A DNA stretch of 12,450 nucleotides from Actinomortierella ambigua. Its lineage: Eukaryota; Mortierellomycota; Mortierellomycetes; Mortierellales; Mortierellaceae. The stretch covers positions 1 to 12,450 of the forward strand of contig JAAAJB010000620.1 of assembly GCA_016098155.1 (NCBI GenBank), written 5' to 3'. Shown one piece after another: positions 1-9,700 of the stretch (within the stretch, counting starts at the first letter, position 1; every line of letters begins with the position of its first letter). Under the pieces are notes generated by a model. It was given only the letters and a program-made list of their open reading frames with translations, did no database searches and was not told the DNA's origin. The position numbers were made by a program, and so were the translations under genes.

Positions 1-52
<52 letters not shown>
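1..52. repeat. (TC)26 dinucleotide microsatellite
   Basis: The window opens with an uninterrupted TC dinucleotide run of 26 units, cut by the window edge, so its true length is unknown. It is followed by GA-rich sequence with an imperfect direct repeat (GAATGCGAGAGTGA and a near copy, about 71-102). Nothing indicates coding. On the minus strand this is a GA run, the same type of simple repeat found in several introns of this window. Confidence 0.97.
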
Positions 53-55
<3 letters not shown>

Positions 56-960
56 GGGCACTTGAACGGAGAATGCGAGAGTGAGAATGCGAGAGAGTGA
101 GCGGGCGGGGGGTCATGGGATGGTGCGCCATGAATGATACATTAAATGATATTCGGGCGAATGTACACTTTGTTCCCCTTTGGGCGCATTCTTTCCACAT
201 TGCTCTAATTGATCATGTTGATGTTAATGTTGTAGTGGACTATTGCTGTTGGTGGGCCGTGGAGTAGAAGGATGGGTGGTCGACGTTGTAAACAAGTAAA
301 CAAGCAAGCTGCTGCAAGCAAGAAATAGCTTTCTCCTGCTGTGTAAATGTGTGTGCAGCGACAACAACGATCGTGAGGGAGGGGTGGTCTAACAGAGAGA
401 GCAGAATAAAATGAGTTTACACCACTATGTAGCCTACCTACCACCACCACCGTCGTTCGAATGTGCATTCCCGTCCTCGAGCGAGAGCCACAAGTCGTAC
501 GGTGCAATGTGGTGCGGGAGAGGGAAGGGGGAAGGAAGAGGACGAGGGAAAAGGGTGTTCCTTTCTCACCTCCCTCCTCTTCACATCCGTCTCCATTCAT
601 TCATTCTTCCATTCATTGCCATCACTCGGGTACATTCACCCTTCAACCCCTGCCAGCATTCTCTGGAGCGTTATCTCCGCAACAGTCGCCCCCCCCTTTT
701 TTTTTGTGTCTCATGCTCTTCTACAGAGGGTCCTGCTGAGCAATTTAGGTATCATATCTTTTTTGGTTCTGCGCTCTGTCTTTCCCCGTCCCGCCCACTC
801 CTCCCACAACTACACTGCACAAATTACACATCAAGCGAAACACAGCAAAAACGCAGCACACCAATAACAACAATAACGGCCTCACAGCAACAGGGACAAA
901 AACAATAACGGACAATACAATTAAAAAAAGTCAAAGTGAGGGGAAAGGGGAGGGTCGGAA
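53..960 (+). promoter_or_regulatory. Upstream region and 5' UTR of the FAD monooxygenase gene
   Basis: About 900 bases hold no gene I can support. The ORFs present are compositionally biased and show no domain. Composition changes along the region: GA-rich to about 110, mixed to 400, GA/CT-rich with a CATT repeat (about 594-620) in the middle, C/T runs near 690-712, then CA/AAC-rich sequence from about 810 to the start codon. A pyrimidine-rich block followed by a CA/A-rich leader is a common fungal promoter and leader layout, so transcription probably starts between about 780 and 900. I see no convincing TATA box. The purine-rich stretch just before the ATG at 961 probably belongs to the 5' UTR. 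Confidence 0.45.
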
Positions 961-3607
961 ATGGCATCCAACTTTCAAGTCATCGTGGTCGGTCTCGGCA
1001 TTGCCGGCGCTGTATCAGCGATCCTTCTAGAACGGGCGGGAATCGACTATGTGGTACTGGAGCGAGCACCGCAGTTACGGCGGAACGGGACCGCGATCTC
1101 GCTGAATGCCCAGACCCTGCGGCTGTTTGAGCAGCTGGGACTTTTGGACCAATTGCTCGCAAAGGCAATGCCGCTTCGCCAGATTGTCTTCTTCCGACAG
1201 AAGAAAATGACCAGCAAGAACAAGAAGAGCAACAACAACAACAACAACAACAGCAACAACAACAACAACAACCTCCAGCGACTGACGGCCATCCCACTCG
1301 ACCAGCTCGAGCACCGCCATGGGTACCCATCGATCCTGCTCTCGCACGCCGACCTCATGGAGACCTTGCTGGCCGCGATCCCGCCCGACCGCATCCATTG
1401 GAACAAGCGCGTCTTGGACGTGACCGAGTATCGCGCATGTGTTGCCGTCAAGACGCAGGATAGCACCATCTACGACGGCCAGATCGTCCTGGGTGCCGAT
1501 GGCGCCTACAGCGCCGTGCGCCATCACATGTTTCGGCATTTGAAGAAACGCGGTCGGTTCGTACCCGACTCGGACTTTGAAGGGCGCCGAGTTCGGCTCG
1601 AGATGTCTGTGGCTGCGGGGACGGCCGAACATCTCGACCGGTGGATGTACAAGTCGCTGCGAGAGAGCACTGTCGACATGATGGCTATCGTGGGCGACGA
1701 TGGTCCCCACATGGTAATTTTTTTTGCTTATCTTGCTTTGCACTTTGCCTTTCTCTTCCCTCCCCCCATCCAGCTTTGCATGATCAGATTTCTCATCTCC
1801 ATTGTTACATCTATTTTTTTTTGTTCTCCATGTTTGTTGCACACCTGTTTATGCGCATTCTTAGGCATGGCTACTACCACTGAAGGGGGAGAGAATCTGT
1901 TGGCTCGTTGGCACCAAGCAAAGGGAGATACAGAAGGCTCGGAATGATCATGCCTTCCGACTATCTGAGTGGGAACTACGGGCCGATAGGTCTATGTACG
2001 ACCAAGGTAAAAGAAGGACACAAGAGAAACAGAATGACGAAGCGATGGTACCTTTAAAAAAAACAAGTGAGACGGATAGGCCACAGAATATCCAACGTTC
2101 TGGGACCCCACCATCCGTGTTCCCCGTGGACTGAAAACCTTCTTCTTTCTGCATACTGGGAAAAACCTTTTAGCACGAGACTTAAAGTTACCTATTGCAG
2201 GAACACTGGGAGACCTAATTGACAGGAGCAACAGCCAGGACATTGTGCAGGTCATGGTGGATGAAAAATGTTTCAAGACGTGGTTCAGCGACCGAATGGT
2301 GCTCATCGGTGATGGTGCGTGAGAAAAACCAAGAATGGGATGTACGCGGGTCAGGCGGGATGTTTGTTCTCTCGTCTTCTCTTCTCACCCTTCCCATCAC
2401 TCTTTTTCACCATCGCCATTATCATCACCATCATCATCTCTGTTTCTCTCTCTCTCTCTCCCCTTTCTTCTATCCCTATGCGTGTTTGTGTTTCCGGCGG
2501 CTCTCTTTCCTGTGGCTCATGTGCATCGTCCAACTCACCTGGTGCTGTTGGTGAAACAAATACAAACTCCAAAGCAGCATGCCACAAGGTTCGTTGCAAA
2601 CACAAAAGTACACATACAAATGGCCTACCCTGTCCAGGCATAAGAACAACCTTTTTCTGATGAAGATGTTGATGTTGACCCTTTGTGGCAAGAGGTGCTC
2701 ACGTCCCTCCCACTTAACCTTTCTTACATCCATTTGAAAACCTGTTTCATTAAGCTGATGCTCTTTGGAGGTCAAGGTAAGGGGTGTGAACAGTCTCATT
2801 GCCATTGACTTGAGAAAAAGGGAGGAATGTGGTTCCCTCCACCGATACTCAATACCCTCTTTTTTTTCTCTGGTGTGGGTGGGACGGTGCAGGTGCGACG
2901 CAAGCCATCCTCGATGCCGTGTGCCTTGTCAATCTACTACACCAGATGCCCAAGACCACCAACAGAGAAATCCACCGCATCTTCTCAACATACTATGACC
3001 AGCGGTATCCAGTTGTTCAGAGCGCTCTTCAGTCCTCCAACATGATTGCAGGCCTAGCTGCAAAGACTGTAAGTGTTCAACCTTTTTTTTTTATTGTTGT
3101 CCGACAAAGACTCTTTTCGTCACAACAACTGGCTTTTCTTTTTATCCTTTTGAGCATTTTTTTATTGACTCTTTTGTTTCCTCACGTTGACAGGGTAAAG
3201 TTGCCAATATGGCACGCAAGATTGCATCCACGTTGATCCCACAGGCGGCGATGACCTACGCGCTGGACAGGTTAATGGTCCATCGGCCCATTGCTTCCTT
3301 CTTGCCACCGCCACCGGCACGCGGCAAGGTGCTCCCTCGTACGCAGAGTACCTGGAGCGTCCATCACGCTCCTTCTTCTACCTCGTCTTCATCAACGCGT
3401 GACCATTCCATAACTTCACACGCACAAAATTCCTCTTCCACATTTGCACGGCGACCCATTGGAAGCCAGCATGGTCTAAGAGAGACTTTGGAAGAACGAC
3501 ATGATGATGAGTTGCATCCCCGACGACAAAGCAACAGGCAACACGCACCAATATCGATGTCGCAGGAGTTGACCAGTCTGAAAAAAAAAGATTCTTCTAG
3601 TACATAA
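961..3607 (+). CDS. FAD-dependent monooxygenase (PHBH-like / FAD_binding_3 type), seven exons
   Basis: Exons: 961-1713, 1865-2006, 2201-2314, 2578-2588, 2755-2776, 2893-3068, 3194-3607. Phases match at every junction and give 543 residues. The family hydroxylates organic substrates using FAD and NAD(P)H; the substrate cannot be told from sequence. Seen directly: N-terminal dinucleotide-binding GLGIAG at residues 11-16, then V-V-L-E-R at 31-35; GADGAYSAVR at 178-187 (the family's DG motif); R-I-C-W-L-V early in exon 2; and GDACHK at 335-340 followed by LMLFGGQGATQAILDAV, the third FAD-contacting motif. The ATG at 961 is chosen because it places the GxGxxG fold at the extreme N-terminus with no signal peptide. 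Odd points: an Asn tract at residues 91-104; two micro-exons over the GD motif; and a Ser/Arg/His-rich C-terminal tail from about residue 430 outside the catalytic fold. All introns have GT-AG ends. Paralogues are numerous in Mortierella-like fungi, so orthology is uncertain. The next gene is convergent and unrelated. Confidence 0.88.
1231..1272 (+). repeat. (AAC)n trinucleotide tract coding for polyasparagine
   Basis: An AAC-type repeat with one AGC interruption lies inside exon 1 of the monooxygenase and codes for seven Asn, one Ser and six Asn. It sits between the first FAD-binding segment and the L-L-S-H-A-D-L helix, in a loop that is normally short in this family. It keeps the reading frame and is too short to be an intron. 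On the opposite strand it reads as polyvaline or polyleucine, which produces spurious antisense ORFs. Confidence 0.93.
2578..2588 (+). other. 11-nt micro-exon encoding the A-C-H-K of GDACHK
   Basis: Exon 3 ends in phase 1 with G-D and one base at donor GTGCGT (2315). The only sequence downstream that restores the family motif GDACHK is the 11-nt segment after the acceptor ending at 2577; it ends at donor GTTCGT (2589). The acceptor is a tandem NAGNAG (AAGCAG), so use of the upstream AG would add one Ala in frame. The donor is weak by consensus. The call rests on exact recovery of the motif and of phase. Confidence 0.75.
2755..2776 (+). other. 22-nt micro-exon encoding L-M-L-F-G-G-Q-G
   Basis: This segment follows acceptor TTAAG (2750-2754) and ends at a strong donor GTAAGG (2777). 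It enters in phase 0 after the Lys of GDACHK and leaves in phase 1, exactly as the next exon at 2893 requires. The joined sequence LMLFGGQGATQAILDAV matches the Gly-rich loop and helix that follow the GD motif in FAD-dependent aromatic hydroxylases. Confidence 0.78.
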
Positions 3608-3756
3608 ACAACATTCGATTGTTTTCTTTTTTCTTCTTTATACAGGAAAAGGTTGAGATAGAAAGTAAGAAAAAAAAAGGATGTAGAAGAGGGTAAAGAG
3701 AGAAAAAGAAAATCTCCCCCCCCCCCTTTCTCCCTCCTCCTACACCTTTAGCATTT
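3608..3756. other. Convergent intergenic gap with shared 3' regions
   Basis: Only 149 bases separate the TAA of the monooxygenase (3605-3607) from the TAA of the TFIIB-like gene on the other strand (3757-3759). The gap holds T-rich sequence after the first gene, A-rich sequence in the middle and an uninterrupted run of eleven C (3716-3726). No canonical AATAAA is evident on either strand. The two 3' UTRs probably overlap, so some antisense transcript is possible. Confidence 0.6.
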
Positions 3757-6700
3757 TTAAATACCCTCAACCGCCGCTCGAAGCATGGTCTCCGGGATCA
3801 GACGATCCTTCTCCGGCGCCAAGTTACGGAAGCATCCCAGCAGCGTCGCCGAGACGACACCGACGGCAATAGCCACGTCCTTGTGCTCCTTCCGGATCAT
3901 CAGCTCGTCCTTCTCCGCCCCTGGATGCGCCGTCAACGATTGGCACCCTGCACACGAGTACCGCGCACACCGCGCCAGCCGTCGCGTCTCGTTCCAGCTA
4001 AAGATGCACAGATAGATCGCTGCTGCTCCGACCGACGATGGACATTTGCCAGACGTCAGGTTCAAGGTCGTCGCCAAGCTAAACACATGCACCGCTGCCT
4101 CGCGCACTGGCATCGGGAGGGCCAAGGATTCACACCAGCGTTTCTATTTTTTTTTTCAGTAGCGAGAGTACCAGCAATGTCAGTTAAAAATTCACCCTGA
4201 AAAAGAAGAGAAAAAGGAAAAAAAACCCCTGGCCCTTCCCCCCCCCCCCCGCAAAAAAAAAGAGGGTACACATACCATAAAGGCCTCAGCATCAGTGACT
4301 CTAGCACCGACAGAGCTGGTCGACGGCTCGAGCACTTTGAGCATCAGACGGTAGTACCCGCCAATATCGCCGCGCTTAACGCCTGACGCAGTACAAATCT
4401 CTGAAAATGTTCGCGGTGCACCTTGATCACGGCAAACAATGTACAGGATCGCCGCCAGAATGGCGTCGCGCTTTCGCACAGGCTGTCGGTTCTTCATCTC
4501 CTTTAGCCGCTTCACTCGCTCGTAGGTACGGAATGCTTCCTCCTATTGCGAGGTGGCAGGGGTTGTTGTTTTTTTTTGTTTGTTTTTTTTTTGTATAATA
4601 ATTCAAAATAAAGAAAGAAAAAAAGGGGAGAGAACATTAATACCGCACTCCTCAACAAGGGGTACATAATCATCAACAAACAAAAGGCATCAGTTTTAAC
4701 ATACCCAGGCTTCCAACGGCATGTCCAGTCGACGAACCCACTCGCGACCTTGCAGCTGCAGTGGATCCTCTTCCGCATTGACGCCGCTGCTGCCTACGCC
4801 ATTGCCATCCTTATCCTCCTCACCAGCGCCGCCGGCTGCCTTTCTCTTGCCGCCTCCACCTTCGTTCTTACGCTTCCGCTTCTTGCCCTTGGGCTCATCC
4901 GCGTCGGCAGCGGTGGTACTGCCGCCATCTTCTTCCTTCTCCGTCACTAGCGACACGTCTTCCGTATCGCCCGCTGCTGCTCCCTCCGCCACATCGACCT
5001 TGCGCTGTCGCTTCTTTGCGCCTGACGCCGGTGATAACAACAACGACGATGACAATACAGCTTTGCCTGCCTTGCGACCAGTCGCATCCGACAGGATCCT
5101 GCCACCCTCGTCGCCAGCGTCTTCCTTCTTGATCGCATCCTCCCGATCCTCGTCATCCTGAGAATCATCGTCCTCGTCGTCGCTGTGCTGCTTCTGCTGC
5201 TTCTGCTGATCTTCGTCACCACCACCTTCAGGATCGGACAGCGACTCATCCGTTCGGTTCATCGCCTTGCGCCGACCCTTTTGGTGGCTGCCGTTGGTGT
5301 TGCCACCGTGGCTGCCACTCTTGGACGACCCATTGGCAGCAGCACCTCCTCCTCCTCCACTGCGCTTCGCACCACCCTTCTTGCCATTGGTCTGGCCAGA
5401 TGACCGGGACGCTGCTGCAGCTGCTTCGCCGTCCTCGCGCTCCTCGTCGCCACTATCCTCCTCATCCTTATTGTTATCATCACCCTTCTCCTGCAGCGCA
5501 CTCGTATCGACCACACTGGTCTCTCGAGACTTTTCCTCCTCTTCCTCCTCTTCCTCATCCTCCTCTTCCTCTTCCTCGTCCTCATCGCCTTCATCATCGC
5601 CATCGCCTCCTTCGTTCTCATCATCGCCATCCCGGTCTTCGGCTTCAGAGTCATACCCTGGAGGAGCAAGGCGACCTCCAGCACCGCCACTCCGTCGAGA
5701 AGCGGCAGTGGTGGCGGCGGCGTTCACACCACCTTCCACCACTGCCTCGTCACCTTCCTCTGCAGCCTCACGGTCGCCGTCGCCTCGATGCGTTCTTTTC
5801 GAAGCTGGTTTCTTGCGTTTCAACGATGTCGTCGCTTTCGCTGTCGCTGATGATGATGTTGATGGTGGTGGTGCCGCTGCAGCCGTCTTGTCACCAGCTC
5901 CTCCCTTGACCGCCCTCTTGGCCTTGACTTTTTTGTCCGACGACGTCTTGGCTGCACTAGCCATCGTCACTGAGTTCTTGCCCTCTACTCCTCCATTCAA
6001 CAAACTAGCAGAAGCGGAGGACGACGAAAGGGGCGAGGACTCGACCTTACTTGTCGGCGAAATCGATGATGATGTAGCCGAGGGCGCCGTTCCAGCAGCA
6101 GCACCAGTACCAGCACTGGCAGCAGCAGTAGTAGTAGAGGTGGTGGTGGTGGTGGACGTCACAGGTCGTTGTGGCTGTCGTGCATCAATCTCGCGGATCC
6201 TGATACGCTTCTCCTTGCGAGGCTTGCTCGAAGCCGTATTACCACCTTCCGCCGACTGACTACTACCACTGTTGGACCCAGCAGTCGCCGCTGCTCCTGC
6301 TGCTCCTGCAGTCGTCGAGGCCGTCGCTCCTCCAGTTATACCAGCAGCTGCCTCAGTTCCATGGCCATCACCATCATTCGACGCCGCCGCCGCTGCTGCT
6401 GCTGCTGCCTGTTGTTGTGCCTTGTCCGACGCCGCAGCAGCCGCGGCCTCGGCCTCGCGGGCCTGGTTCGACCAAGACTCGACCAACAAGTCAGCTTTGC
6501 ACGGCAGACACGATCGTCGCGTGCCCAACATGACCTTCTTGGGTGGCTGTTCATGGCACTCCGCGGTTGTAGATGTTGGCGTGGCTGTGGTGATTGTGGT
6601 CGTACCGGCGGTCGTACCGGTGGTGGTGGTGGTCGTCGTCGTCGCTGTCATGTCCACGGTACTAGAAGAAGGCGTTCCATTTCCACCACCCTTGGCGACA

Positions 6701-9700
6701 GCAGACAACGCCAAGGATGAGGCTGCTGCTGCTGATGATGGTGACACCAACATGGACGACGAAGAACCTGCCACCGCCTCTTCACTAGGCTCCGTCATCA
6801 GTCGCGATCGCTTCCTCCGAAGACCTAACATGCTGCTGTTGCTATTGCTGTGGTTCTCCAAGCCTGCCACCATCGTTGTCACGCTACCACGACGAGCCGC
6901 TGCGCTCGAGCCACGAGCCGTTACAATCGAGCCAAGATCCATTCCTCCTGCTCCCGCTCCTGCACCGCCACCACCGCCACCACCGCCACCAAGTATAGGG
7001 CGGAGATGAGTCGGCGTCGCCGGGATCGTCGTCGCAGCCACCGTCGTCACAATCGAGCCCACAGGCCCTCCCTGCAACGACTCGAGCGACGGCTTCTTCA
7101 CCAAGATCACTCCCGATCCAAACAACAGCCGGCTGCCGTCTGGGTTCGGGTTGCTCGATGGTCCCAGGTAAGGAGGCGGAGGTGGTGCTACCGCCGCCGT
7201 TGTGGTAGGTGGAATAGTAGCGGTAGTAGTAGTAGGTGTAGTAGTAGTGGTTGTTGGTGTTGTCGGGTCCTCCTCTTCCTTGATACCACGCATCCGCTTT
7301 GCAGCATTGGATGCCGAGGGGATAATCGAGACCGTTGACGCATGCTTAACACTCGCCCCACTACCACTGCTGCCCTTGACCTTGCGCGACGATGGCTTGG
7401 CCATGGCGCTGCCATTGCTGCTGCTGCTGATGCTGCTGATGCTGTTAACACCTGCTGGTGCACCAGCAGGTGCACCAGACCATCGGTCCTTTGGCGCCAC
7501 ATCCAGATCATCCACTACATCCTCGCCTTCTGGAACGGCCACGCCACCAGCGGCAGATGCAAATGCGCCAGCAGTGCCATGGGGATGATGGGCGGGATAA
7601 AGGTGGTGCGGGTGTTGGTGGTGGAGCTGGTGATCCTTGGAGTGATACTGTTGGTGGTGGTGCTGCAATTGGCCAACCGGCGCCGCTCCTGGCGCAAAAG
7701 TAGATGTCGAGCCTGCCTCGTACGCCGGTCTATGAAGCGGCGGCGGTGTGTCGACATCCATACTCATGGATCCATCCCGCTTGACATCTTGCTTAGAATT
7801 CCACGCTTAAAGTGGGGGAAGGAAAGGGGGGGGGGGAGGGAGGGAAGAAAAAAAAAGGTAAATGAGTCATACAATATAGTATTTTTTTTATGGCGTATAG
7901 CACATAGAGAAAAGAAAGCATGTCAGTACCCGCACATGCAATAACAGCAAAAAAAAAAAGGCTTTGGAACCTTACCAGGTACTCCTGTTTTATAGCCGGC
8001 TTCACGACCAGACAAAGAAGTAGGCGTCGATGGCTGCTGCTGCTCATAGCCCGGCGACTGATGTGGATCAAAGACAGTCATGTAAGTCTGCCGCGGCGCA
8101 CGACCATACACCGGCGATGGCTGGTAATGCGGGTCGTTGTGCAACTGGGCGTCGTGCATAGCCGATGATGATGATGACGACGACGGCTCTCGATGGTATG
8201 CAGGATGATATCCACCATCCTCCACAGCACTAGAGCGATATACGTCATTATTGGTCCTTGCCGCGCTGATGTTGTTGCCGCCATTGGAGTTGCCGTTAGC
8301 GCCATTGCTGCTGCCGTTGCTGACAACACTCGAACCATGGTAACGATGGTGATCCTGCATAACCTCGGGTTCCTTATGTGCCTGACGCTGGTTCATCATG
8401 TCTTGCAAGATCATTACTGTTTCCTGCTCTTCCTCGGCAAGATGCGACGTTGACTGACTTGCGCTAGAGGGCTCGCCATCACCACCTTGCTTCAGGGGCA
8501 TGCGACCATGCTGCTGCTGCTGCTGCTGTGGGTAGACCGATGATCCCATCGCCGCTCTGCCACCGTCCAACGGGTGAATCGGCTCCTCCTTGGCCTCACG
8601 CATCGGAAACTCGTGCCGAATATTGACCAGTGTCGACGCTACGACGGACTCTAGGCCCTCGGCCTCCACATCCATCGGCTCAAATCGACCTTTGCTCTCT
8701 TGGGCAGGACCACCAAGAGGTGCCGCCTGCTGCTGTAGCTGCTGCTCTTCAGGGACAATCGGACCACCAGCCCGCGTCCAATCCATGCTGGAACGAGAAC
8801 GGTGGTGATCAGGATGATGATGAATTACTGATGGTGCATGTTCATCGCGGTCGATCATTCCCAGCTCAGATCTCCGGGCGGTCACTGGGTCATAATGACG
8901 TTGATCATATGGTCGTCGTGCATCCTGGTGATATCCCTCGACGTAATATGATCGTGAGGGATGATCAAGTTGCTGCTGCTGCTGCTGCTGCTGCATGGCG
9001 TGCTCTTGCCCAGTGACATGGTGGCCAGGAGGCACAATACCAACAGCATTATCTGTTGAAAGTAGGCGCTGGTGAGTGTGGGTGGTCATTTGGTCGGACG
9101 ACGACACTGGAGGTGGTGGTGGCGGCACTCTATCAAGGACAGACTCCAGACCTCGAGGCATGGGTCGCTCGTCTACTGGCGAATAAGGTCCTTGAGGAGG
9201 AGGGTTTCGAAGGTCTACTTTGCTCCAAGCCAAGTTACCCGATGATGCGTCCGGATCCTGAATACCACTGTTGCCGTTGCCGTTGCTACTACCACCGACA
9301 TGCACCGAAGACAGAGGCTGTTGCTGCTGGGCCTGCGCAGTCCCCACGCGATCAACCTCCTTTTTACTGCCATTTTGGGGCGCATTGCGTTCATTCTCAA
9401 CGGCAGTGGCGTCCACCGTATGACTGATCGAACGCCGATGACTCTCGGGCGTCATGACACTCCATGGTCGATAGACCGCCATTTTCCTCTCTGCCTCACG
9501 ATCCTCGTCCGTCTTTGGCTTTCGACCACGCTTCTTCTTTACCACCTCGGCATTGGCTGCCATCGTCGTCGTCGTTGTTGTTGATGATGACGACGAGACA
9601 GGGACTGCGCCACCGCTGACTGGAGTCGCCACAACACCGGCTCCTGCAGCGCCCGCTGGCTCTGAATCAGCGGAGGGTGCAAGGGACTCGCCACCGCCCG

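Larger units (their letters stand above)
3757..4741 (-). other. TFIIB core: two cyclin-like folds (end of exon 5, exons 6 and 7)
   Basis: Fold 1 starts near R-R-L-D-M-P-L-E-A-W at the end of exon 5 and continues in exon 6. Its key segment ILYIVCRDQGAPRTFSEIC corresponds to TFIIB Y-I-A-C-R-x-E-G-x-P-R-T-F-x-E-I-C, followed by a helix ending M-L-K-V-L-E. Exon 7 opens with KRWCESLALPMPV, corresponding to the S-R-F-C-S-N-L-x-L-P stretch that begins TFIIB fold 2, then GKCPSSVGAAAIYL, corresponding to P-G-R-S-P-I-S-V-A-A-A-A-I-Y, and a last helix of the K-E-I-G...V-T-I-R-x-x-Y-R-x-L type. The match in the Y-I-x-C-R and P-R-T-F-x-E-I-C blocks is closer to TFIIB than to Brf or Rrn7, as far as I can judge by eye. 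The protein ends soon after fold 2, as TFIIB does. Confidence 0.9.

Noticed and set aside
411..908. ORFs of 92-165 codons upstream of the monooxygenase
   Set aside because: They are CT-rich, overlap in different frames, end before the 961 start and show no recognisable domain. They fit a promoter or leader better than genes.
1075..1842. A 255-codon - strand ORF across the FAD monooxygenase
   Set aside because: Antisense shadow of exon 1 and intron 1; its Val-rich run is the complement of the AAC repeat. The + strand has all the FAD motifs.
2515..2554. S-C-A-S-S-N-S-P-G-A-V-G as the exon following the GD motif
   Set aside because: It resembles the Gly-rich FAD loop and ends in phase at a GT, but no AG exists between 2355 and about 2570 to serve as its acceptor. 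The two micro-exons at 2578 and 2755 have AG acceptors and restore the exact GDACHK motif.
4198..4276. A short extra exon G-E-F-L-T-D-I-A-G-T-L-A between exons 6 and 7
   Set aside because: Direct joining of 4276 to 4143 aligns to TFIIB without a gap, and this stretch contains the branch-like TTAACTGAC expected inside the intron. No usable donor follows it in the right frame.
5267..6259. A 330-codon + strand ORF, Ser/Ala/Pro-rich
   Set aside because: It lies wholly opposite exon 5 of the TFIIB-like gene and arises because GAG, GCN and ACN repeats read as Ser, Ala and Val codons on the other strand. It shows no domain.
7449..7472. 24-bp palindrome as a transcription factor site or hairpin regulator
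   Set aside because: It is explained by repeated codons for an Ala-Gly-Ala-Pro peptide within a coding exon.
7342..7944. A 200-codon + strand ORF opposite the exon 4/5 junction
   Set aside because: It spans the start of exon 5 and intron 4 of the minus gene, is Arg-rich from complement composition, and has no domain.
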